Origin: Lentzea guizhouensis
Lineage (GTDB): Bacteria; Actinomycetota; Actinomycetes; Mycobacteriales; Pseudonocardiaceae
Length of the DNA: 64,000 nt
Direction of reading: 5' to 3'
Assembly: GCF_001701025.1 (NCBI RefSeq)
Contig: NZ_CP016793.1
Span: forward strand, 7,688,001 to 7,752,000
Shown here: positions 39,781-48,247 of the stretch, one piece after another
How positions within the stretch are numbered: position 1 is the stretch's first letter
Layout: the number at the start of each line of letters is the position of its first letter
Notes under the pieces: generated by a model
The model's input: only the letters and a program-made list of their open reading frames with translations
What the model was told of the DNA's origin: nothing
Database searches by the model: none
Made by a program: the position numbers and the translations under genes

Positions 39781-41412
39781 ATGGACCTGGCCGAGACCTA
39801 CCGCGCCCGGGGGTGGTGGCGCACCGACGAGACGCTCGTCGACGACCTGCGCCGCGCCGCGCGCGAGCACCCCGACCGGCGCGCGGTCGTCGTGTGGCAC
39901 ACCGACGGCCGTGACACCGAGACGCTGACCTACGCCGAGCTGGAACGCCGGGTCGACCGGATCGCGGCCGGCCTGGCCGGGCTGGGGGTCGAGCGCGGTG
40001 ACGTGGTGACGTTGCAGCTGCCGAACTCGTGGCAGCTGCTGGCGACCACGCTGGCGTGCGCCCGGATCGGAGCGGTGGCCGGTCCGGTGCTGCCGATCAT
40101 GCGCAAGCGCGAGCTCACGTTCATGACCGAGTTGACGAAGAGCCCTGTCTACATCGGACCCGTCGAGCACCGCGGCTTCTCGCACGCACAGCTGAGCGAG
40201 GAGGTCGCCCGCGAGGTGGCGTCGATCAGGGAACGTGTCCTGGTCGGCGTCGCCGGCTCGACCGCGGATCTGGGTGGCGCACGGGACTTCGACACGGCGC
40301 TGCTGGGCGAGCCCGGCACCGAGGGCGCCGTGTTCGGTGACATCGAGGGCCGTGAGGCGAAGCCGGACGACCTGGCCTACGTCATGTTCACCTCGGGCAC
40401 CACCGGTGAGCCCAAGGGCGTCATGCACAGCCACAACACGTTGCACGCCACCAACCGCATGCAGATCGACGCGCTGCACCTGCGCGACGACGAGGTCACC
40501 GCGATGGGCTCCCCCACCACCCACAACGCCGGGTGGACGTGGAACTTCACGATGCCGCTGCTGCTGGGCGCGACCTGCGTGCACATCGACAACTGGGACG
40601 CGGACCTGATGCTGCGGGTCCTGGAGGAGGAGAAGGTCACGTTCTTCATGGGCGCGCCGCCGTTCCTGGTCGACCTGATCGACCGCCAGCGCGCGGAGGG
40701 ACGCGACCTGTCGAGCCTGCACACGTTCGCCACCGGCAGCGCGCCGATCCCGCCGGTGCTGGTCGAGCAGGCGCGCGACGTGCTCGGGTGCCGGCTGTAC
40801 GCGTTGTGGGGCATGACGGAGAACGGCGCGCCGACCATCACGCGGCCGGAGGACCCGGAGATGCGGGCCGCCGAGAGCGACGGTTCGCCGGTGCCCGGCA
40901 TGGAGGTCCGCATCGTCGGCGAGGACGGCGCCGAGGTCGCGCCGGGTGAGACGGGACGGCTGCAGGTCCGGGGTGCGACGCAGTGCCTGGGGTACTTCCG
41001 GCGGCCGGAGGTGTACGAGGACAACCTCACCGCCGACGGCTGGTTCGACACCGGTGACCTGGCCCGGTCCGACGGCCACGGCGGCATCCGGATCGCCGGG
41101 CGGGAGAAGGACGTGATCTCGCGCGGTGGCGAGAAGGTGCCCGTGGTGGAGGTCGAGGCGGCGTTGCTGCGGCACCCGGACATCAAGGACGTGGCGGTGG
41201 TCGCCTACCCGGACGACCGGCTCGGCGAGCGGGCGTGCGCGGTGATCGTGCCGCAGGGCACGCCGCCGGAGCTGCCGGCGTTGCGCGAGCACCTGGACGG
41301 GCTCGGGATGGCCAAGCAGTACTGGCCCGAGCGCGTCGAGCACGTGGGCGAGCTGCCGACGACGCCCAGCGGCAAGGTCCAGAAGTTCAAGCTGCGCGAG
41401 CAGCTGGTCTGA
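39781..41412 (+). CDS. Acyl/aryl-CoA synthetase (ANL superfamily)
   Basis: A 543-residue adenylate-forming ligase. Core motifs: A3 VMFTSGTTGEPKGVMHSHNT near residue 200, ALWGMTENGAPT (A5), DGWFDTGDLARSDGHGGIRI (A7), AGREKDVISRGGEKV (A8) and the catalytic Lys in TPSGKVQKFKLRE (A10). The start Y-R-A-R-G-W-W-R-T-D-E-T-L resembles cyclohexanecarboxylate/benzoate-type CoA ligases. That fits the next gene, an acyl-CoA dehydrogenase, and suggests activation of a cyclic or aromatic carboxylic acid. No carrier protein is encoded nearby, so CoA rather than ACP is the likely acceptor. ATG 39781 follows CAGGAGTGAG. Confidence 0.93.
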   Translation: MDLAETYRARGWWRTDETLVDDLRRAAREHPDRRAVVVWHTDGRDTETLTYAELERRVDRIAAGLAGLGVERGDVVTLQLPNSWQLLATTLACARIGAVAGPVLPIMRKRELTFMTELTKSPVYIGPVEHRGFSHAQLSEEVAREVASIRERVLVGVAGSTADLGGARDFDTALLGEPGTEGAVFGDIEGREAKPDDLAYVMFTSGTTGEPKGVMHSHNTLHATNRMQIDALHLRDDEVTAMGSPTTHNAGWTWNFTMPLLLGATCVHIDNWDADLMLRVLEEEKVTFFMGAPPFLVDLIDRQRAEGRDLSSLHTFATGSAPIPPVLVEQARDVLGCRLYALWGMTENGAPTITRPEDPEMRAAESDGSPVPGMEVRIVGEDGAEVAPGETGRLQVRGATQCLGYFRRPEVYEDNLTADGWFDTGDLARSDGHGGIRIAGREKDVISRGGEKVPVVEVEAALLRHPDIKDVAVVAYPDDRLGERACAVIVPQGTPPELPALREHLDGLGMAKQYWPERVEHVGELPTTPSGKVQKFKLREQLV

Positions 41413-41425
41413 GGGGGCGGGTTCG

Positions 41426-42571
41426 ATGGACTTCTCGTTCACCGACGAACAGCAGGCGCTGGCGGACAAGGTGCGCGCGTTCGCCGACGACACGATCGCC
41501 GGGCACGCGGCGTCGGACGACCGCGAGCGCACGTTCTGGTCCGGTTTCTTCGCCGAGCTCGGCCGGGCGGGCCTGACCGGTCTGGCCATCGCCGAGGAAC
41601 ACGGCGGCCGCGGGCTCGGCGCGGTCGAGGTCGGCATCGCGGTGGAGCAGCTGGCGCGGGCCGAGGCCACGGCGTGCTACCCGGTGCTCAACGCGGCGCT
41701 GATCGGCGGGATCATCGGCCGCAGCGGGACCGCGGAGCAGCAGCAGCGGTGGCTGCCGGCGGTGGCGGCGGGCGACTCGGTGGTGGCGCTGGTGCTCACC
41801 GAACCCGAGCACGGCACGGACGCGGCCGCGATCGAGCTGCGCGCCGACCGCGACGGTGACGGCTGGGTGCTCACCGGCACCAAGACGTCGATCATGCTCG
41901 GGATGCACGCCACCCACGGCCTGGTGTTCGCGCGCACCGGCGACGACGGCGCCCGCGGGGTGACGGCGTTCTTCCTGCCGCTCAACCGCGACGGCATCAC
42001 CAGGGAACGACTCGACGACCTCGGTGTCCGCGCCGGTGGCCGGGCCACGCTGCGGTTCGACGGCGTGCGGGCCGCCGACGACGAGATCGTCGGCGGGGTC
42101 GGCGAGGGCTTCAGCGGTGTGATGCGCGGCTTCGACCACTCCCGCGCGCTGATCGCTGTGCTGGCCGTGGCGAACGCACAGGCCGCATTGGACGACGCGC
42201 TGGCATACGCCCGTGAGCGGGAGTCGTTCGGTCAGGTCATCGGCAAGCACCAGGGCGTGGCGTTCCCGTTGGTCGAGCACGTCACACGGGTGCACGCGGC
42301 CCGGCTGCTCGCCTTCGAGGCGTTGTGGCGCGCGGACGCCGGGCTCGACCACCGCACCGAGGCGAACATGGCGAAGTGGTGGGCACCGCGGGTCGGTGTC
42401 GACGCCGCGCACCAGGCGCTGCTGACGCTCGGGCACCGGGGGTGGAGTGACGACCACCCGGTGAGCAGGCGGGTGCGGGACGCCATCGGGCAGGAGATCG
42501 CGGACGGCACCGAGAACGCCACCAAGTTGGTGGTGGCGCGGGAGCTGCTGGGCCGCGAGCACGCACCGTGA
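41426..42571 (+). CDS. Acyl-CoA dehydrogenase
   Basis: A 381-residue FAD acyl-CoA dehydrogenase. Segments include MDFSFTDEQQALADKVRAFA, LTGLAIAEEHGGRGLG, LVLTEPEHGTDAAAIELRAD, VLTGTKTSIMLGMHATHGLV, FDGVRAADDEIVGGVGEGF, ARERESFGQVIGKHQGVAFP and LLTLGHRGWSDDHPVSRRVR at the C-terminal catalytic region. It resembles dehydrogenases acting on cyclic carboxyl-CoA thioesters such as cyclohexanecarboxyl-CoA. Together with the preceding ligase it could desaturate an alicyclic ring toward an aromatic or enoyl product (inference). It starts 13 bases after the ligase stop with GAGGGGGCGG upstream. Confidence 0.92.
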   Translation: MDFSFTDEQQALADKVRAFADDTIAGHAASDDRERTFWSGFFAELGRAGLTGLAIAEEHGGRGLGAVEVGIAVEQLARAEATACYPVLNAALIGGIIGRSGTAEQQQRWLPAVAAGDSVVALVLTEPEHGTDAAAIELRADRDGDGWVLTGTKTSIMLGMHATHGLVFARTGDDGARGVTAFFLPLNRDGITRERLDDLGVRAGGRATLRFDGVRAADDEIVGGVGEGFSGVMRGFDHSRALIAVLAVANAQAALDDALAYARERESFGQVIGKHQGVAFPLVEHVTRVHAARLLAFEALWRADAGLDHRTEANMAKWWAPRVGVDAAHQALLTLGHRGWSDDHPVSRRVRDAIGQEIADGTENATKLVVARELLGREHAP

Positions 42572-42660
42572 GCCGCGCCGCGGACCTCGCCGGGCCGAGC
42601 CGCGTACGGCATGAGACCGGACGCACCCATCGCAACGACGATCAAGACAGGAGGAACCAC

Positions 42661-43224
42661 GTGACCACCACGTTGTGGCTGACCGGGCTGCCCAGCTCGG
42701 GCAAGTCGACACTGGGCCGGGAGCTGGTCGACCGGCTGCGGGAGCGGCGTCCCGTGCAGCACCTGGACGGTGACGCCGTCCGCGGGGACTTCTTCCCCGA
42801 GCTGGGGTTCAGCAAGCACGACCGCACCGAGAACATCCGCCGCATCGGCAAGCTGGCCGCGATGCTCGCCTCGCACGGCGTGCTGTCCGTGGTGTCGGTG
42901 ATCGCGCCGTTCCGCGAGGTGCGCGACGAGGTGCGGGCCCGGCACGAGGAAGCGGGGCTCACGTTCGTCGAGGTCTACGTCGACGCGCCGGTGGACGTGT
43001 GTGCCGAGCGGGACGTGAAAGGCCTGTACGCCAAGGCCGAGACCGGGCAGGTCGAGGCGATGACCGGGGTGAGCGACGTCTACGAGGCGCCGGTGTCGCC
43101 CGAGGTCCTGGTGGACACCGCCTCGCTCAGCGTCGAGGAGAGCGTGCAGATGATCGAACGCGCGCTGGAGCGCTGCGAAGCCGAACGACGTGAACAGGAC
43201 ATCCGGGAGGTGGTGTTGCGATGA
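42661..43224 (+). CDS. cysC: Adenylylsulfate kinase
   Basis: A 187-residue APS kinase that phosphorylates adenosine 5'-phosphosulfate to PAPS, the sulfotransferase donor. Walker A is TLWLTGLPSSGKSTLGREL; substrate-binding VQHLDGDAVRGDFFPELGFS and RTENIRRIGKLAAMLASHGV are conserved, followed by the lid CAERDVKGLYAKAETGQVEA. GTG 42661 follows GGAGGAACC, 89 bases after the dehydrogenase stop, the largest gap in the operon. Its stop overlaps the cysD start (ATGA). Position beside a sulfotransferase argues for a pathway-specific rather than assimilatory role. Confidence 0.95.
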   Translation: MTTTLWLTGLPSSGKSTLGRELVDRLRERRPVQHLDGDAVRGDFFPELGFSKHDRTENIRRIGKLAAMLASHGVLSVVSVIAPFREVRDEVRARHEEAGLTFVEVYVDAPVDVCAERDVKGLYAKAETGQVEAMTGVSDVYEAPVSPEVLVDTASLSVEESVQMIERALERCEAERREQDIREVVLR

Positions 43225-44135
43225 GCGCTCCTGCCAAGGAAAAGGCCGTGACCGGCATCGAGCAGCTGGAGGCGGAGGCGATCCACGTCCTGCGGGAGGT
43301 CGCCGGCGAGTTCGACCGGCCCGCGCTGTTGTTCTCCGGCGGCAAGGACTCCACGGTGCTGGTGCACCTCGCGGTGCGGGCGTTCGCGCCGGTGGCCCCG
43401 CCGTTCACGCTCGTGCACGTCGACACCGGCCACAACTTCCCCGAGGTGCTGCAGTTCCGCGACGACATCGTGGAGCGGTTCGGGTTGCGGCTGCACGTGG
43501 CCGAGGTGCAGGACTGGATCGACCGCGGTGCCGTGCAGGAGCGGCAGGACGGGATGCGCAACCCGCTGCAGACCGTGCCGTTGCTGGACACGATCACCGA
43601 CGAGAAGTTCGACGCGGTGATCGGCGGCGGCCGGCGCGACGAGGAACGCTCTCGCGCCAAGGAGAGGATCTTCAGCGTCCGCGACAGCTTCGGCCGGTGG
43701 GACCCGCGCCGGCAGCGCGTCGAGCTGTGGAACCTCTACAACGGCATGCACTCCCCCGGCGAGCACGTGCGGGTGTTCCCGATCTCGAACTGGACCGAGC
43801 TGGACGTGTGGCGCTACGTCGAGGCGCGTGACATCGAGCTGCCGTCGCTGTACTTCGCGCACCAGCGTGAGGTGTACCTGCGGGACGGCATGTGGCTGAC
43901 CGCGGGCCAGTGGGGTGGTCCGGGCGACGACGAGGAGACGGTCGAGAAGACCGTGCGCTACCGGACCGTCGGCGACGGTTCGTGCACCGGTGCCGTCGAG
44001 TCCGACGCCGCCACGGTCGCCGACATCATCGCCGAGATCAAGGCCAGCCGGCTCACCGAGCGCGGCGCCAGCAGGGCCGACGACCGCATGTCGGAGGCCG
44101 CCATGGAGGACCGCAAGCGGGAGGGGTACTTCTGA
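43221..44135 (+). CDS. cysD: Sulfate adenylyltransferase subunit 2
   Basis: A 304-residue small subunit of ATP sulfurylase; with CysN it makes APS from ATP and sulfate. The PP-loop ALLFSGGKDSTVLVHLAV lies near residue 35. Other family text is LVHVDTGHNFPEVLQFRDDI, DAVIGGGRRDEERSRAKERI, SFGRWDPRRQRVELWNLYN, ISNWTELDVWRYVEARDIEL and CTGAVESDAATVADIIAEI. It is coupled to cysC (4-base overlap) and to cysN (one-base overlap, TGATG). Confidence 0.97.
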   Translation: MSAPAKEKAVTGIEQLEAEAIHVLREVAGEFDRPALLFSGGKDSTVLVHLAVRAFAPVAPPFTLVHVDTGHNFPEVLQFRDDIVERFGLRLHVAEVQDWIDRGAVQERQDGMRNPLQTVPLLDTITDEKFDAVIGGGRRDEERSRAKERIFSVRDSFGRWDPRRQRVELWNLYNGMHSPGEHVRVFPISNWTELDVWRYVEARDIELPSLYFAHQREVYLRDGMWLTAGQWGGPGDDEETVEKTVRYRTVGDGSCTGAVESDAATVADIIAEIKASRLTERGASRADDRMSEAAMEDRKREGYF

Positions 44136-45403
44136 TGACGTCCGACCTGTTGCGACTGGTGACCGCGGGCAGCGTGGACGACGGCAAGTCCACTTTGGTC
44201 GGCCGGCTGCTCTACGACACCAAGTCCGTGCTCAGCGACCAGATCGACGCGGTGCTGCGCAGCAGCGAGGAACGGGGGCTCGACAACCCGGACCTGTCGC
44301 TGCTGGTGGACGGCCTGCGCGCGGAGCGGGAGCAGGGCATCACGATCGACGTGGCCTACCGCTACTTCGCCACGGCCAAGCGCACGTTCGTCCTCGCCGA
44401 CACACCGGGCCATGTGCACTACCTGCGCAACACGGTGACCGGTGCGTCGACCGCGGACCACGCGGTGTTGCTGACCGACGCGCGCAAGGGTGTGCTGGAG
44501 CAGACGCGCCGGCATCTGGCCGTGATGGCGATGCTCGGCGTTCCCGGTATCACGCTGGCGGTCAACAAGCTCGACCTCGTCGACTTCGACCAGGCGACCT
44601 ACGAGTCGGTCAGGGACGAGTTCGTCTCCCACGCCGAGTCGCTCGGCTTCCGGTCCGACCAGATCACGACGGTGCCGATGTCGGCGCTGGCCGGTGACAA
44701 CGTGGTGTCCCGCTCCGACCGCACGCCCTGGTACGACGGGCCGACGCTGCTGGAGCACCTGGAGACCGTGCGGCCCGACGAACGCGGCTGCGACGTCGGC
44801 CTGCGGGTGCCGGTGCAGTACGTGCTGCGCGACACCGACTACCGCGCCTATGCCGGGCAGGTCGCGGCGGGCTCGGTGCGGCCGGGTGACGAGGTCGTGG
44901 TGCTGCCGGCGGGTGCGCGGTCGACGGTGACCGAGGTCGGCACGCCGGACGGGCCGGTCGACGAGGCGACCGCCGGACAGCCGGTGGCGCTGACGCTGGC
45001 CGACGACCTGCCGGTGAGCCGGGGAGACCTGATCGCCGCCGCCGACCGGGTGCCGGAGCTGGCCGCCGAGGTCACCGCGACGGTGTGCTGGCTCGCGGAG
45101 GAACCGCTGCGGCCCGGTGCGCGGGTGCTGCTCAAGCACGGCACGCGCGTGACGAAGTGCCGGGTGCCGAGCCTGAACGCGCGGTTCGACGAGCAGCAGC
45201 TGGTGCTGGAGCGCGACCCCGAGTGCCTGGAGCTCAACGACATCGGCCAGGTCCGCCTGGAGGTCGCCGACGCGCTGCCGTTCGACACCTACACCGACTG
45301 CGTGGCCACCGGGGCGTTCCTGCTGATCAACCCCGACGGCGGCGACACGCTCGCGGCCGGCCAGGTCGGCGACACGCTGTCCGCGGTGACCGGTGATGGC
45401 TGA
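44135..45403 (+). CDS. cysN: Sulfate adenylyltransferase subunit 1 (GTPase)
   Basis: A 422-residue EF-Tu-like GTPase subunit of ATP sulfurylase. GTP motifs are G1 VTAGSVDDGKSTLVGRLLYD, the switch I region REQGITIDVAYRYF, G3 VLADTPGHVHYLRN and G4 LAVNKLDLVDF. Domains II and III follow (QYVLRDTDYRAYAGQVAAGS; HGTRVTKCRVPSLNARFD). There is no fused APS kinase at the C-terminus, consistent with separate cysC in the same operon. The 3' end overlaps the next reading frame by 8 bases. Confidence 0.96.
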   Translation: MTSDLLRLVTAGSVDDGKSTLVGRLLYDTKSVLSDQIDAVLRSSEERGLDNPDLSLLVDGLRAEREQGITIDVAYRYFATAKRTFVLADTPGHVHYLRNTVTGASTADHAVLLTDARKGVLEQTRRHLAVMAMLGVPGITLAVNKLDLVDFDQATYESVRDEFVSHAESLGFRSDQITTVPMSALAGDNVVSRSDRTPWYDGPTLLEHLETVRPDERGCDVGLRVPVQYVLRDTDYRAYAGQVAAGSVRPGDEVVVLPAGARSTVTEVGTPDGPVDEATAGQPVALTLADDLPVSRGDLIAAADRVPELAAEVTATVCWLAEEPLRPGARVLLKHGTRVTKCRVPSLNARFDEQQLVLERDPECLELNDIGQVRLEVADALPFDTYTDCVATGAFLLINPDGGDTLAAGQVGDTLSAVTGDG

Positions 45404-46679
45404 GCGGGTCCGGGTCGTCGTCATCGGCGCCGGCGCGAGCGGCACCCTGGCCGCGATCCACCTGCTGCGCTCCGGCGTGCCGCTCGAGCTGGTGCTGGTG
45501 GACCGCAGCGGCGAGTTCGGGCCGGGCAGGGCGTACCGGACCGGGGATCCCGCGCACCTGCTGAACACCGTCGCGGAGAAGATGAGCGCGCTGGACGACG
45601 ATCCGGGGCACTTCGTGCGGTGGAGCGGGGCCGACGACGGGGCGTTCGGGCCGCGCCGGGAGTACGGGCGGTACCTGGCGGAGACGTTGCGGGGTGAGGA
45701 GGAACGCGCGGTGGTGCGGCACGTCGCGGACACCGCGACCGGCCTCACCACCGGCGACGACCACGTGGTCGTGGAGCTCGCGCGGACCGGTCCGCTGGAG
45801 GCCGACTTCGCCGTGCTGGCACCGGGCGTGGGTGGCGGCGACCCACTGGCCGAGCTGCTGCCGGACGGGTCACCCCGCTACGTCCGCGACCCGTGGGCGG
45901 GACCGCTGCGGATCGACGACGGGGCACCGGTGCTGGTCCTCGGGACCGGTCTGTCCATGATGGACCTCGCGGTCACCCTCGCCCCCGGTTCGCCCGTCCA
46001 CGCCGTGTCCCGGCACGGCCTGCTGCCACAGCCCCACCGCAAGCGCACCACCCCGTCCGCGTTCCCCGACCCGCCGGAGCGGATCGACTCGCTCAGCGAC
46101 CTGCTGAGGTTCGCGCGGAGGTGCCTGTCGGCCGACCCCGACCGGTGGCGCGACTTCGTGGACCACCTGCGGCCGCACACCCGGCGGTTGTGGCGGCAGC
46201 TGGACGTGTCCGAGCGGCGGCGGTTCCTCGAACGGGTGCACCACTACTGGAACGTGCACCGGCACCGGGCGGCGCCCGCCACTCACGAGCAGGTGCGCGC
46301 GCTGATCGACGAGGGTCGGCTTGAGCTGCACCGCGGCCGTGTCGTGGCCATCGAACCGGATGACGACGGGTTCGAGGTCGGCCTCAGCGGTGGCCGGACG
46401 CTGCGGGTGGGGTGGCTGGTCAACGCGACCGGCTTCGGCCAGGGCGGGCCGCTGGTGCGCGAGCTCATCACCGACGGCACCGCGCGGCCGGACCCGACCG
46501 GGCTCGGCGTGCGGACCGGCGAGGACGGCCGCCTGCTGGACCGGTGGGGCCGGGCGCGGCGGGTGTTCACGCTCGGTGCGCTGCGCCGGGGTGAGGAGTT
46601 CGAGAGCACCGCCGTGCCGGAGATCCGGACGCAGGCGGCCGAGATCGCGGCGCACGTGCGAGGAGAGGTGATGACATGA
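45396..46679 (+). CDS. FAD/NAD(P)-binding protein
   Basis: A 427-residue flavoprotein-like protein of the FAD-NAD(P)-binding (PF13454) group. The dinucleotide motif is VRVVVIGAGASGTLAAIHLL at the start, with the family's GPGRAYRTGDPAHLLNTVAE, a second Rossmann region VLVLGTGLSMMDLAVTLAPG and VGWLVNATGFGQGGPLVREL near the C-terminus. Proteins of this group occur in natural-product clusters but few reactions are known; some resemble N-hydroxylases or amine oxidases. ATG 45396 overlaps cysN, and the stop overlaps the ALDH start by four bases (ATGA). Confidence 0.88.
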   Translation: MAERVRVVVIGAGASGTLAAIHLLRSGVPLELVLVDRSGEFGPGRAYRTGDPAHLLNTVAEKMSALDDDPGHFVRWSGADDGAFGPRREYGRYLAETLRGEEERAVVRHVADTATGLTTGDDHVVVELARTGPLEADFAVLAPGVGGGDPLAELLPDGSPRYVRDPWAGPLRIDDGAPVLVLGTGLSMMDLAVTLAPGSPVHAVSRHGLLPQPHRKRTTPSAFPDPPERIDSLSDLLRFARRCLSADPDRWRDFVDHLRPHTRRLWRQLDVSERRRFLERVHHYWNVHRHRAAPATHEQVRALIDEGRLELHRGRVVAIEPDDDGFEVGLSGGRTLRVGWLVNATGFGQGGPLVRELITDGTARPDPTGLGVRTGEDGRLLDRWGRARRVFTLGALRRGEEFESTAVPEIRTQAAEIAAHVRGEVMT

Positions 46680-48247
46680 ACGACCTGCTGATGTACCCGG
46701 CCTACATCGACGGCAAGGACGTCGAGCACCCCGAGGGCCGGTACGTGCACACCGTGTCGGCGCGGGCGGTGCTGGAGGACACGATGCCGGCGCTGGCGTT
46801 GAAGCGCGACCTCGACGCCGGGATCGTCGATCCGCGCACGGCAGGTCCGGCCGTGGTCGGTGGGTGTGCGCTGGCCGACGACCGGATGGCGAACGACGCG
46901 CTGGAGGCCGCCGCGCGGGCGGCACCGGAGTGGGCGCGGGTGCCGTTGCGCGACCGGCTGGAGATCGGGGTGCGGATCGGGGAACGGCTGCGCGAGAAGC
47001 GCGACGACATCGTGGAGCTGCTGGTCGCCGAGGGGCAGCCGCGCGACCTGGCCGGGCCGACGCTGGACGAGTACTGGCGGGCGGACTTCAGCGCCGAGAC
47101 GCTGACCTGGTGCGCGACCCAGATGCAGACCACCAAGCACCGCGGCTGCGGCGGGCACGCGGTGGTCCGGCGGGTGCCGGACGGGGTGGTGTGCGTGAAC
47201 CCGCCGCAGAACGCCTCGACGCCCAACGCCCTGTTCGGCGCGACGGCGTTGCTCGCGGGCAACGCCGTGGTGGTCCGGGCTCCCCGCGGCGTGCCGCTGG
47301 CCACCACCCACGCGCTGCGCGAGGTCGTCGTGCCGGTGCTGGAGGACGCCGGCGCGCCCACCGGGGTGCTGAACATCCTGTGCGGACCGCCGATGACCGA
47401 CCTCTGGCTGAAGAGCCCGCACGTCAACGACATCGTCTACGTCGGCGGCAGCGCCAAGGGCCTGCAGTTCGAACGGGACGCCATCGCCGCCGGCAAGAAG
47501 CCGGTGCTGGAGCTCGCCGGCAACGACTGCGTGGTCGTCTGGGCGGATGCCGACCTGGACGCGGCCGCCGCGGCGATCACCGAGAACTTCCGGCAGTCCG
47601 GGCAGATCTGCAACATCCCCAACCACGTCATCGCGCACCCGGCGATCGCGGACGCGCTGCTGGACCGGCTGGTGACCGCGGCCGCCGCGACCAAGCCGGG
47701 TTACCCGGACGAGCCGGGGGTGGTGCTGACGCCGGTGCTGATGGCGCAGGCGTACTTCGCCGACATCGCCGACGCGGTGCGCCGGGGTGCGGAACTGCTG
47801 CACGGCGGGCGGCGTCTCGAAGTGGACGGATCACCGTCGGACACCGGTTTCTTCGTCGAGCCCGCGGTGCTGCGGATCGACGGGCTGGACCGGGCGCGGG
47901 ACATGCCGGCCGTGCGGGAGGAGACGTTCTCGCCGCTGCTGCCGGTCGTGGTGCCCGAGGAGCACGACGGGTTGTTCGACGAGGTGCTGCGGTTCGTCAA
48001 CGCCAACCGCTACGGGCTGCGCAACTCGTTCTGGGTGCAGGACGAGGAGCTGGTCGCGGCGGTCGCGGCCGGTGTGACCAACGGCGGGGTCGTGAACGTC
48101 AACGACTCGCACTCGGCGTTCCGGCCGTTCCTGCCGACGCACGGCGGCACCGGGCTGACCGGCGGAGTGTTCGGCGAGGCCAACTACCTGATGTTGCGCA
48201 CCACGCACCTGCAGGGCGTGAACATCAACCGGGGAGGTGCACGGTGA
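46676..48247 (+). CDS. Aldehyde dehydrogenase family protein
   Basis: A 523-residue NAD(P)+-dependent aldehyde dehydrogenase. The catalytic Cys is in TENFRQSGQICNIPNHVIAH and the general-base Glu in KPVLELAGNDCVVVWADADL; DIVYVGGSAKGLQFER is the cofactor-binding Ser/Gly segment and VREETFSPLLPVVV the C-terminal motif. The N-terminus M-N-D-L-L-M-Y-P-A-Y-I-D-G-K carries an extra segment (about residues 25-65) compared with standard ALDHs. It may oxidise an aldehyde intermediate to acid or acyl-CoA, or supply the substrate of the CoA ligase. It is coupled at both ends (ATGA and GTGA overlaps). Confidence 0.92.
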   Translation: MNDLLMYPAYIDGKDVEHPEGRYVHTVSARAVLEDTMPALALKRDLDAGIVDPRTAGPAVVGGCALADDRMANDALEAAARAAPEWARVPLRDRLEIGVRIGERLREKRDDIVELLVAEGQPRDLAGPTLDEYWRADFSAETLTWCATQMQTTKHRGCGGHAVVRRVPDGVVCVNPPQNASTPNALFGATALLAGNAVVVRAPRGVPLATTHALREVVVPVLEDAGAPTGVLNILCGPPMTDLWLKSPHVNDIVYVGGSAKGLQFERDAIAAGKKPVLELAGNDCVVVWADADLDAAAAAITENFRQSGQICNIPNHVIAHPAIADALLDRLVTAAAATKPGYPDEPGVVLTPVLMAQAYFADIADAVRRGAELLHGGRRLEVDGSPSDTGFFVEPAVLRIDGLDRARDMPAVREETFSPLLPVVVPEEHDGLFDEVLRFVNANRYGLRNSFWVQDEELVAAVAAGVTNGGVVNVNDSHSAFRPFLPTHGGTGLTGGVFGEANYLMLRTTHLQGVNINRGGAR

